A stretch of DNA of 34,265 bases from Flemingiibacterium sp045636265. Lineage in GTDB: Bacteria > Bacillota > Clostridia > Oscillospirales > CAG-272. Below are positions 7,530 through 13,747 of this stretch, piece by piece. How positions within the stretch are numbered: the stretch's first letter is position 1; each line of letters opens with the position of its first letter. A program made the translations under genes and the position numbers. Below the pieces are notes generated by a model, which was given only the letters and a program-made list of their open reading frames with translations, was not told the origin of the DNA and searched no databases. The stretch lies in the NCBI GenBank assembly GCA_045636265.1, contig JAZTXD010000190.1, positions 1 to 34,265 on the forward strand, written 5' to 3'.

Positions 7530-7558
7530 ATTATAGCAGAAAAGCGGTGGGGTGTCAA
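7530..7558 (-). promoter_or_regulatory. Promoter for the TPR membrane-protein gene
   Basis: On the minus strand: perfect TTGACA (7553-7558), 17-nt spacer ending CTGC, perfect TATAAT (7530-7535). It starts just after the terminator of the four-helix-bundle gene. Confidence 0.88.
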
Positions 7559-7563
7559 GAAAA

Positions 7564-7584
7564 AAGAGGCTAAACCAGCCTCTT
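7564..7584 (-). terminator. Terminator of the four-helix-bundle gene
   Basis: 8-bp stem AAGAGGCT / AGCCTCTT with a 5-nt loop, followed on the minus strand by TTTTTC. It begins immediately after the stop codon. Confidence 0.8.
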
Positions 7585-7938
7585 TCATTTGTTTTCAATT
7601 TTCTTTTCTATCGTTAAACACGAAGATGTCAGCATTCTTTGTATTCTTCCGCAGAGGTTGCGGTAGGTTTTGAAGGTCGGCTCGTCAATCACCTTTGTGT
7701 TATAGAGCAGTTTGAGCCAAGACTCTGCTTCAGCGCATTCTTTTCTCGCAATTTTGAATTTGGAAAGCATATCCGCAAGGCTTTGGGGATATTGCGCCTC
7801 GGTGATGTTGGCGAATACGCTCGACGAGGATTTGCGGAGTTGAAAAACGGTGTTGGAGTTGCCGCTGATAGATTTGCAGAGTAGCTCACACTTTGTTGCA
7901 AGCTCCTCGGAATATTCAAGCAAAAGATTTTTTGTCAT
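7585..7938 (-). CDS. Four-helix-bundle protein (S23 / Avd-like family)
   Basis: A 117-residue all-alpha protein. Its layout fits the four-helix-bundle family first described from 23S rRNA intervening sequences and also used as Avd in diversity-generating retroelements. Helix 1 is about 4-24, then QLRKSSSSVFANITEAQYP (about 33-51) in place of the usual LRRSA-SI-NIAEG core, helix 3 with KFKIARKECAEAESWLKLL (about 60-78), and helix 4 about 84-113. Basic residues line several helices, as expected for nucleic-acid binding. ATG at 7938 follows AAAGGAG. There is no reverse transcriptase, template repeat or rRNA gene nearby, so it is neither a normal IVS nor a retroelement. Its leader is the hairpin array 7963-8164; I see no convincing promoter between that array and the tRNA terminator at 8171-8200. 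Confidence 0.82.
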   Translation of the reverse strand: MTKNLLLEYSEELATKCELLCKSISGNSNTVFQLRKSSSSVFANITEAQYPQSLADMLSKFKIARKECAEAESWLKLLYNTKVIDEPTFKTYRNLCGRIQRMLTSSCLTIEKKIENK

Positions 7939-7962
7939 AACGTTCTCCTTTCGCAGCCTAAT

Positions 7963-8164
7963 CAGCCCGAAGGACTGTATGAAATCAAGGCGCAGCCTTG
8001 AATGTAATCCGCCATAGGCGGTATGGAATCAACACGAAGTGTTGTATGTTATCAAGCCGACGAAATATACACGCCCCGGCGTGATGCCATACGCGACTTT
8101 GTCGCAATTACATACAATGCGCAAGCGCATTGATTACATACCAAGCCTCCTTTCATCGGCTTGG
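7963..8164 (-). repeat. Regular array of eight short hairpins with constant 8-nt linkers, upstream of the four-helix-bundle gene
   Basis: Plus-strand hairpins: 7963-7977, 7986-8000 (CAAGGC-GCA-GCCTTG), 8009-8021 (CCGCC-ATA-GGCGG), 8030-8044 (CAACAC-GAA-GTGTTG), 8070-8083 (CACGCC-CC-GGCGTG), 8093-8105 (GCGAC-TTT-GTCGC), 8115-8132 (CAATGCGCAAGCGCATTG) and 8141-8164. Stems differ in sequence, but the linkers keep one form: TATGAAAT, AATGTAAT, TATGGAAT and TATGTTAT on the left; ATGCCATA, ATTACATA and ATTACATA on the right. The right set is the reverse complement of the left set, so the array has a central dyad near 8053-8070. CAAGCC at 8053 and at 8142 compete for the same GGCTTG (8158-8163). On the minus strand it forms the leader of the gene starting at 7938. 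Confidence 0.85.
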
Positions 8165-8170
8165 ATAAAA

Positions 8171-8200
8171 AATTAGGCAACCCGATTGGGTTGCTTAATT
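8171..8200 (-). terminator. Terminator of the five-tRNA operon
   Basis: 13-bp stem AATTAGGCAACCC / GGGTTGCTTAATT (one wobble pair) with a GATT loop, followed on the minus strand by TTTTTTATCC. It lies 3 nt after tRNA-Cys. Confidence 0.85.
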
Positions 8201-8203
8201 TTT

Positions 8204-8277
8204 TGGAGGCGCCACCCGGAATCGGACCGGGGATAAAGGTTTTGCAGACCTCTGCCTTACCGCTTGGCTATGGCGCC
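8204..8277 (-). tRNA. tRNA-Cys (anticodon GCA)
   Basis: Acceptor GGCGCC..GGCGCC with encoded CCA. The anticodon loop CTGCAAA gives GCA, and the T-arm contains GGTCCGATTCC. It is the last gene of the tRNA operon. Confidence 0.96.
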
Positions 8278-8318
8278 GTATGCGCACCGAAATCGGTGCG
8301 CATAAAATTATAAAAAAA

Positions 8319-8394
8319 TGGAGCGGATTACGGGGCTCGAACCCGCCACCTCGACCTTGGCAAGGTCGCGCTCTACCAAATGAGCTAAATCCGC
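8319..8394 (-). tRNA. tRNA-Gly (anticodon GCC), second copy
   Basis: Same sequence as the tRNA at 148-223, with encoded CCA and anticodon loop TTGCCAA. A short palindrome (GCGCACCGA..TCGGTGCGC, 8282-8300) separates it from tRNA-Cys and may be a processing hairpin. Confidence 0.97.
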
Positions 8395-8421
8395 ATATTG
8401 CTTCGGCTATTGCCGAAGCGG

Positions 8422-8497
8422 TGGTGCCTCCGGTCGGAATCGAACCAACGACACGGGGATTTTCAGTCCCCTGCTCTACCAACTGAGCTACAGAGGC
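8422..8497 (-). tRNA. tRNA-Phe (anticodon GAA)
   Basis: Acceptor GCCTCTG/CGGAGGC with discriminator A and encoded CCA; the anticodon loop CTGAAAA gives GAA. A CTTCGGC..GCCGAAG palindrome (8401-8418) lies between it and tRNA-Gly. Confidence 0.97.
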
Positions 8498-8501
8498 AAA
8501 A

Positions 8502-8578
8502 TGGCGACCGAGATGGGGTTCGAACCCACGACCTCTAGCGTGACAGGCTAGCGTTCTAACCAGCTGAACTACCCGGCC
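8502..8578 (-). tRNA. tRNA-Asp (anticodon GUC)
   Basis: Acceptor GGCCGGG/CTCGGTC with discriminator G and encoded CCA; the anticodon loop CTGTCAC gives GTC. Confidence 0.97.
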
Positions 8579-8599
8579 AAAAGCGATCCAAAGGATCGC

Positions 8600-8675
8600 T
8601 GGTGGAAGCTACAGGGCTCGAACCTGTGACCCTCTGCTTGTAAGGCAGATGCTCTCCCAGCTGAGCTAAGCTTCC
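8600..8675 (-). tRNA. tRNA-Val (anticodon UAC), second copy
   Basis: Same sequence as the tRNA at 70-145. It is the first gene of the five-tRNA operon. A GCGATCC..GGATCGC palindrome (8583-8599) separates it from tRNA-Asp and may guide processing. Confidence 0.97.
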
Positions 8676-8708
8676 ATTTTCACAAGACTCTTGCCTTGCG
8701 ACTTTTAT

Positions 8709-8737
8709 ATTATATCACGTTGCCCTGCGTTTGTCAA
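8709..8737 (-). promoter_or_regulatory. Sigma-A promoter for the five-tRNA operon
   Basis: On the minus strand: perfect TTGACA (8732-8737), 17-nt spacer ending GTGA, perfect TATAAT (8709-8714). Confidence 0.92.
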
Positions 8738-8806
8738 TACCTTTTTACAAATTTTTTCAAAAAATATTATAGGCGTTTTTCGCAGGGCAGCGTCACTGCA
8801 TTTTAT

Positions 8807-9979
8807 TTACTCGATAATAAACGTGGTGTTAGTGGACTCGGAGTCAAACAGCTCCTTACCTACCGCGTTGTCCTTGAATGTCCCGCTGACATTTTTAAGC
8901 GTCACGGTAAGCGGATGCTCCGCACTCGCTTTGGGGTGTGAGCTTGCATTAAGATTGGTAAACTGTACATTCTCAAACGTGATCTCCGACAGATACGCGC
9001 CTGCTTCAAGTGGAGGATCATCTGCGTTGTAGAAAAGCACGCGTCCGACATCGTCCGCGGTGCAGTTTCTGATAAGAATATCGTGATACGGCTCGGACGG
9101 GAAATCCATGCTCGCGAAATGCTGCCAGAGGCAGGATGTGTTATGACGTCCCTCGGTGCGCGGAAGATAATTATTCTTGCCCTTTACCACAGTCATGCGG
9201 TGCGGATAATATCCGGGGCCGTAGATATGGCAGTTCTCAATAAGTATATGCGAGCCGCCAACACGGAATATCTGGCAGGAGGAGTTAAACTCGCAGTTTC
9301 TTATGGTGAGGTTCTTGAAATTGATACCGCCAAGGCAGTCGTCACCGGTCATGAAGCGGCAGTTTTCGATGAGCATGCCGTCACAGTAGTGCAGATGAAG
9401 ACCGTCGTGTCCTGCGAGAATAGTCACGCCGTTGAAATGAACATTCTTGCAGCTGTCTATCTGATGCATGAAGCTTCCGCTGTTTTGTATGGTGTATCCG
9501 CGAAGCTCAACGTTCTCGCAGTTTGTGAGGAAGATTCCGTGCGGTCCGCGGAGTCCCTCCTCGCCGTTCGGGTCAAAGCAGTCACGTCCGTCGATAGTGG
9601 CGTTGCCCTCGCCGATAATGGCGATATTCTTTTCGCCGTAAGCCGAGATCATGGCGTGACGGTATTCATCGCGTGCCTTGCCCTCGAAATACTGGGAAAT
9701 GAGCTGCATATCCGTACGAAGCTCAACGCCCTCGGGGACCTCATATACTTCGTAATCGTCGCACTCGGTGCTCCCGAGAAGCTTCGAGCCGTTTTTAAAA
9801 AACAGCGTCATATCAGACCACATGCGAAGGCTGGCTACGTAGTATGTACCCTCGGGGAAAACGACAGTTCCGCCGCCATTATCGCGGCAAAGGTCAATAA
9901 CCGCCTGAATTTCCTTTGTCTGGAGAGCCTCGCTGTCGGTCTTTACGCCGTAATCGGTGATGATGTAATTTTTTTGCAT
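8807..9979 (-). CDS. GH28-like right-handed beta-helix protein, paralogue 1
   Basis: A 390-residue protein without a signal peptide. The start has ITDYGVKTDSEALQTKEIQAVIDLC and GGGTVVFPEGTY, the typical entry into a polygalacturonase-type parallel beta-helix. Helical turns follow (IIGEGNATIDG, NVELRGYTIQNS, NVHFNGVTI, GMLIENCRF, NLTIRNCEF). Of the GH28 acidic sites, HDGLH (191-195, in place of NTDG) and GDDC (212-215) are present. The usual GHG and RIK motifs are not: the equivalent stretch reads SCQIFRVGG. It may act on pectin-derived or other acidic oligosaccharides inside the cell, but substrate and even hydrolysis are unproven. It follows the paralogue at 10171 in the same direction, separated by a family A repeat; GAGGTAA precedes the ATG. 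Confidence 0.78.
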   Translation of the reverse strand: MQKNYIITDYGVKTDSEALQTKEIQAVIDLCRDNGGGTVVFPEGTYYVASLRMWSDMTLFFKNGSKLLGSTECDDYEVYEVPEGVELRTDMQLISQYFEGKARDEYRHAMISAYGEKNIAIIGEGNATIDGRDCFDPNGEEGLRGPHGIFLTNCENVELRGYTIQNSGSFMHQIDSCKNVHFNGVTILAGHDGLHLHYCDGMLIENCRFMTGDDCLGGINFKNLTIRNCEFNSSCQIFRVGGSHILIENCHIYGPGYYPHRMTVVKGKNNYLPRTEGRHNTSCLWQHFASMDFPSEPYHDILIRNCTADDVGRVLFYNADDPPLEAGAYLSEITFENVQFTNLNASSHPKASAEHPLTVTLKNVSGTFKDNAVGKELFDSESTNTTFIIE

Positions 9980-10010
9980 GATTTGTTACCTCGTTTATGT
10001 AATGCCTTGT

Positions 10011-10158
10011 TGTAGGGACAGGCGTAACCCTCATCAGTCGCCTGACGGCGACAGCTTCCCCCAAGGGAAGCCTATATGTGAGCTGCGAGCCACATTTGCC
10101 CTCCCTTGGGGGAGGTGTGGTAAAAAGATTGCTTCGCAACTTTGCCGGGTGAGGGTTT
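10011..10158. repeat. Family A palindromic repeat with a family B fragment, between the two GH28-like genes
   Basis: It begins TGTAGGGACAGGCG, a word also found in the family B composites (near 15115-15128 on the minus strand and 22882-22896). It continues with AACCCTCATCAG, a GTCGCC..GGCGAC hairpin and a CTTCCCCCAAGGGAAG hairpin. It ends with an inverted arm running CCCTTGGGGGAGG to GGGTGAGGGTTT. Compared with the copy at 2393-2517 the arms are joined in the opposite order: CCCTCA is at the outer ends rather than next to the core. Confidence 0.65.
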
Positions 10159-10170
10159 CTATTCGCTCTC

Positions 10171-11346
10171 TTAGCACACAACAACTGTGGTATTAACCGA
10201 CTCTTTATCGAAAAGCGACTCCGCATTTCCGTCGCCGAAATCGGTGGTTACATTTTTGAGCGTGACCGTGAGCGGATTCTCCTCGCTGCCTACCGGCTTT
10301 GACGCGTATTTCATATTGGTGAACTCAACATTCTCAAATGTAAGCTCGGCAAGGTCTGCGCCAACCTGAATGGGCATGGTGTTTGCAGTGTAGCAGAGAA
10401 TCGTGTCAACAGTGTCAACCGTGCAGTTTCTGAAAACTATATCATAAAACGGCTCGTGCGGAAACTCCAAGCTCGAAAAATGCATGAACAGACAGATAAC
10501 ATTACGTCTGCCCTCTTTTCTGTCGAGCCACTCGTCCTTGCCCTTTTCCTTGCGTCTGGTGATACGGTGCGAATAGTAGCCCGGACCGAAGATATTGCAG
10601 TTCTCAACAAGCAGATGTGTGCCGCCAAAACGGAACACCTGGCAGGATGTGCAGAATTCGCAGTTGCGAATGACGATATTCTCCGCGTTAACGCCGGCGA
10701 TACAGTCATCGCCCGTGTTGAAGCGGCAGTTTTCCACAAGCATGTTGGTACAGCAGTGCAGATGTATGCCATCGTGTCCGCCGTTCATTGTAACGCCGTT
10801 CGCGTGGACGTTGTCGCAGGCATCAAGCTGATGCGCGAAATTTCCGGTGTGCTGGATAGTGTAGCCGCGAAGCTCGATATTTTTACAGCTTGAGAAGAAT
10901 ATGCCGTGAGGTCCGCGGAACTGTTCTTCGCCGTTCGGGTCAAAGCAGTCACGCCCGTCGATAGTCGCGTTACCCTCGCCGATAACGGTGATGTTCTTTT
11001 CCCCAATCGCCGAGATGATAGCACGGCGATAGTTTGGAACCGGCACACCCTTGTAATAGTGCATTATCATCTCCATGTCCGTGCGAAGCTCAATTCCCGC
11101 GGGAACCGGTGCCTCCACGTAATCGTTGCAGTCAAGGCTTCCGAGAAGCATCGAGCCGTTTTTGAAAAGGAGCGTCATATCCGACCACATGCGAAGGCTG
11201 GCTACATGATATGTTCCCTCTGGAAAAACAACGATTCCGCCGCCGTTGTCGCGGCAAAGGTCAATGACCGCCTGTATCTCTTTTGTTTGAAGCGTATCAA
11301 TATCGGCTTTTACGCCGTAATCGGTGATGATATACTTTTTCTGCAT
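10171..11346 (-). CDS. GH28-like right-handed beta-helix protein, paralogue 2
   Basis: A 391-residue protein, closely similar to the gene at 8807-9979 over its whole length (same ITDYGVK start, CRDNGGG, FPEGTY, MWSDMTL, IDGRDCFDPNGEE and RGPHGIF blocks), so the pair arose by tandem duplication. The active-site region reads GGHDGIHLH and NTGDDCIAG, with SCQVFRFGG where canonical GH28 enzymes have GHG. No signal peptide. ATG at 11346 follows AGGAGC and a consensus promoter at 11402-11430, which probably transcribes both paralogues. Substrate unknown; a role in breaking down imported uronic-acid oligosaccharides is a guess from the fold. Confidence 0.78.
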   Translation of the reverse strand: MQKKYIITDYGVKADIDTLQTKEIQAVIDLCRDNGGGIVVFPEGTYHVASLRMWSDMTLLFKNGSMLLGSLDCNDYVEAPVPAGIELRTDMEMIMHYYKGVPVPNYRRAIISAIGEKNITVIGEGNATIDGRDCFDPNGEEQFRGPHGIFFSSCKNIELRGYTIQHTGNFAHQLDACDNVHANGVTMNGGHDGIHLHCCTNMLVENCRFNTGDDCIAGVNAENIVIRNCEFCTSCQVFRFGGTHLLVENCNIFGPGYYSHRITRRKEKGKDEWLDRKEGRRNVICLFMHFSSLEFPHEPFYDIVFRNCTVDTVDTILCYTANTMPIQVGADLAELTFENVEFTNMKYASKPVGSEENPLTVTLKNVTTDFGDGNAESLFDKESVNTTVVVC

Positions 11347-11401
11347 AGCTTTGCTCCTTGGCTTTTATTACCCTCTCCCTCCGGGAGAGCCTCTTTGCAT
11401 A

Positions 11402-11430
11402 ATTATATCATTAATATTTTCGCTTGTCAA
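11402..11430 (-). promoter_or_regulatory. Promoter for the tandem GH28-like genes
   Basis: On the minus strand: perfect TTGACA (11425-11430), 17-nt spacer ending ATGA, perfect TATAAT (11402-11407). Confidence 0.88.
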
Positions 11431-11460
11431 TCCGATATCGGAAATTTCCGGCAAACAAAA

Positions 11461-11483
11461 CGGGCGGATATAAAATCCGCCCG
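11461..11483 (-). terminator. Terminator of hslO
   Basis: 9-bp stem CGGGCGGAT / ATCCGCCCG with a short loop, followed on the minus strand by TTTTGTTTG. Confidence 0.75.
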
Positions 11484-11501
11484 TACAGTATTATATTTCA
11501 C

Positions 11502-12401
11502 TTATTTTTTACCGAATATCTCATCGGCATCGTCCTTGGTAAACACATACTTCCTGTCACAGAAGTGGCACTCAAACTGCACCTCTTCGCCCTTACCCTC
11601 GGCTTTGTTTTCCTCAAAGAGAGAATATGCTTCTTTTTCACCAAGACTGTAAAGCGCTCTTGCGCAGCGCTCCCTCGAACAGTCGCACGCATACGCTACA
11701 TCAAGCTCATCGAATACATCGTATTCGATTCCCTCAAGCGCAATGTTCATTATCTGCTCGCACGAGAGTGCGTCGTCAAAAAGACGGGATACGTTTGAGA
11801 GATTTGCCGCGTTCTTTTCAAGCTGTGCAATCGTTTCCTCTGCCGCAAACGGAAGCAAGGATATAAGCACGCCGCCGGCGGCCTTGCAGCTGAAGTCACG
11901 GTCAACCAGCACTCCGAGAGCACAAAGGCTCGGGGTCTGTTCGCTCACCGCGAAATACTGCGTAATATCCTCGGCAATCTCGCCGCTGACCAAATTTATC
12001 ATGCCGGAATACGGCTCCTTGAGTCCGATATCCTTTACAACGGAAAGCGTTCCGGCGCCGATTGCGCCCGACACGTCAAGCTTGCCGTTCGGCTTCTTCG
12101 GAATGTCAATGTACGGCTCGGCAATGTATCCCTTTACGTTGCCGGCATAGTCGGAAACAGCGATAACATTTCTCGCCGGCCCCTCACCGCGGATGTTGAG
12201 CGTGAGGGTGTTGCCCTTATCCTTTAAAAGTGTTCCCATCATGGAAGCCGCCGTAAGCGTTCTTCCAAGCAGTGCGGATGCGGTGGGCGTGGTATTATGA
12301 TAGCCGATAGCGGTGTTTACGATATCGGTTGAATTTATAACAAAAGCGCGAGCACTGCCATCACGTGTCATTGCCCGCAGTATGGTTGATTTTGGTTTCA
12401 T
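11502..12401 (-). CDS. hslO: Hsp33 redox-regulated chaperonin
   Basis: A 299-residue protein of normal Hsp33 length. The N-terminal substrate-binding domain shows the family blocks TPTASALLGRTLTA and LNIRGEGPARNVIAVSD. The C-terminal zinc switch has Cys239-x-Cys241 (CDCSRERC, with an extra Cys246) and Cys278-x2-Cys281 (CHFC). In the family, oxidation releases zinc and activates holdase function in the cytoplasm. GAGGAA lies 6 nt before ATG. It is downstream of the methyltransferase gene but separated by a family A repeat, so independent transcription is possible; I see no strong promoter directly ahead of it. Confidence 0.96.
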   Translation of the reverse strand: MKPKSTILRAMTRDGSARAFVINSTDIVNTAIGYHNTTPTASALLGRTLTAASMMGTLLKDKGNTLTLNIRGEGPARNVIAVSDYAGNVKGYIAEPYIDIPKKPNGKLDVSGAIGAGTLSVVKDIGLKEPYSGMINLVSGEIAEDITQYFAVSEQTPSLCALGVLVDRDFSCKAAGGVLISLLPFAAEETIAQLEKNAANLSNVSRLFDDALSCEQIMNIALEGIEYDVFDELDVAYACDCSRERCARALYSLGEKEAYSLFEENKAEGKGEEVQFECHFCDRKYVFTKDDADEIFGKK

Positions 12402-12447
12402 TGCAATTCCTCGGTATATTATTTTGTGATGAATTGGCAGTAGTTAT

Positions 12448-12564
12448 GTCTCCCCTGTGCAAGGGGAGCTGTCTGCCGTAGGCTGACTGAGGGGTTGTCA
12501 TATCTACGGCACAAACAATCCCTCCGCCCTTGCAGGGCACCTCCCTTTACACAAGGGAGGCTTT
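12448..12564. repeat. Family A palindromic repeat, copy between hslO and the methyltransferase gene
   Basis: The left arm has CTCCCCTGTGCAAGGGGAG, a GCCGTAGGC hairpin and GAGGGGTTGT. The right arm, read on the minus strand, has GCCTCCCTTGTGTAAAGGGAGG, a GCCCTGCAAGGGC hairpin and GGAGGGATTGT. Same arm order as the copy at 2393-2517. The arms are imperfect copies of each other. Confidence 0.68.
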
Positions 12565-12577
12565 AACAAGTCGTATA

Positions 12578-13336
12578 TTATTTCTTGGCGCGCGCGGTAA
12601 AATACCAGCGCTCTGTGTCATCATCAACAGCCGTCCCGTCAAAATCCGAAACGAGGGAGCACAGCTCAAATCCTGTTTCGGCGAGTAGCTTCTTCACCGT
12701 GCGCATCGACCAGCACCTCTCGCGCTGAACCTCGTCACGGCGACACCAAGTGCCGTCCGAATTCTCGGTGAAAATACCGAGATAGAAATCGCACAGCTTG
12801 GTTTTGTTATTATAATAATTCTGCCACGCGCAGAAAATCCCGTCCTCCTCGAGCACGTACGCATTGTCGGCATACACCCTCTCAAATTTAGCGGGAGCAT
12901 TCATGTCAAATATAAGCAGACCGTCTTTGTTAAGATAGTTGTGCACGTGACTGAACGTTCGGTAAAGCTCATCGCTTTTTGTCAGATAATTGAGGCTGTC
13001 AAGACAGCATACTGCGGCATCAACGGTGCCGTAAAGCTCAAGCTGTGACATATCCTGCTCTATAAGAAGCACGGGATGACGAAAACGCTTTGCATCACAC
13101 TTCTGACGTGCAAGCGCGAGCATGTCCGATGACATATCAACGCCGGTAACATCATATCCGCGTCCAGCAAGAGCGACTGTCATCGCACCTGTTCCGCAGG
13201 CAAGGTCGAGCACGCTCACGGGCGGCTTTCCCGAGTATCGCGAAAACTGCGCCTCGATAAAGTCGCACCATGCCTCATAGTCAATGTCAGCATTGAGCTT
13301 ATCGTAAACGCGGGCTATAGAAGTATACGCGCTCAC
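12578..13336 (-). CDS. Class I SAM-dependent methyltransferase (YqeM-like)
   Basis: A 252-residue protein. The N-terminal IARVYDKLNADIDYEAWCDFI segment and motif I VLDLACGTGAMTVAL (about 42-56) with the acidic residue in VTGVDMSSDML mark a class I methyltransferase of the YqeM type seen in Firmicutes. Motif IV-like DAAVCCLDSLNYL is present. The substrate of such proteins is generally not established. The start is GTG at 13336, only 3 nt after the yerC stop codon, so the two genes are very likely translated from one mRNA. Confidence 0.82.
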   Translation of the reverse strand: MSAYTSIARVYDKLNADIDYEAWCDFIEAQFSRYSGKPPVSVLDLACGTGAMTVALAGRGYDVTGVDMSSDMLALARQKCDAKRFRHPVLLIEQDMSQLELYGTVDAAVCCLDSLNYLTKSDELYRTFSHVHNYLNKDGLLIFDMNAPAKFERVYADNAYVLEEDGIFCAWQNYYNNKTKLCDFYLGIFTENSDGTWCRRDEVQRERCWSMRTVKKLLAETGFELCSLVSDFDGTAVDDDTERWYFTARAKK

Positions 13337-13339
13337 CGA

Positions 13340-13630
13340 TTATTTCATGCGCTCAAGGCGCTCAAGAACTGTGATGTATCCGTCGCTTCCGTATTTGAGG
13401 CAGCGGTTTACGCGGCTTATTGTTGCGGTGGAAAGTCCGGTACGCTCTGCGATCTCGGTGTAGATATAGTTATCCTTCAGCATTTTTGCCGCAAGAAGAC
13501 GCTTTGACATTTCCTGAAGCTCGGCAACAGTACAGAGATCTTCAAAAAAGCTGTAGCACTCTTCAACGCTTTCGAGAGTTAAGATACCTTTAAAGAGATA
13601 ATCGATCTTTTCATCATGAATTTTGCTCAT
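13340..13630 (-). CDS. yerC: YerC/YecD-type TrpR-family DNA-binding protein
   Basis: A 96-residue protein with the Trp-repressor-like superfamily pattern: DLCTVAELQEMSKRLLAAKML, then a helix-turn-helix YTEIAERTGLSTATISRVNRCL and YGSDGY. Family members are small dimeric DNA-binding proteins of poorly known regulon. I chose ATG at 13630 because GAGG lies 9 nt upstream and family proteins begin with a short MSKIHDEKIDYLF-like segment; the alternative ATG at 13645 is followed by that RBS. It forms an operon with the methyltransferase. The 110 bp upstream (13631-13747) is AT-rich and probably holds its promoter, but I cannot pick one hexamer pair with confidence. Confidence 0.87.
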   Translation of the reverse strand: MSKIHDEKIDYLFKGILTLESVEECYSFFEDLCTVAELQEMSKRLLAAKMLKDNYIYTEIAERTGLSTATISRVNRCLKYGSDGYITVLERLERMK

Positions 13631-13747
13631 CGTGAAATACCTCATCTTTCTTTCGTCTTATACAAAATAATAATATATCACTTTACTAATATTCTAATAT
13701 ATTTTTTGATAAAAGTAATGAACATTCCATGAACCATTCGTCAACAT

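Noticed and set aside
7963..8164. CRISPR array
   Set aside because: The repeated parts are 8-nt linkers rather than 23-40-nt direct repeats, the intervening units are palindromes, and no cas genes are present.
7585..8165. Diversity-generating retroelement
   Set aside because: The small helical protein resembles Avd, but there is no reverse transcriptase, no template/variable repeat pair and no C-type-lectin target gene in the window.
7585..8165. 23S rRNA intervening sequence
   Set aside because: No rRNA sequence flanks the four-helix-bundle gene; its neighbours are tRNA genes and a protein gene with its own promoter.
9083..10015. 310-codon plus-strand frame opposite the first GH28-like gene
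   Set aside because: Antisense shadow; the opposite frame is a clear beta-helix protein with RBS and a tandem paralogue.
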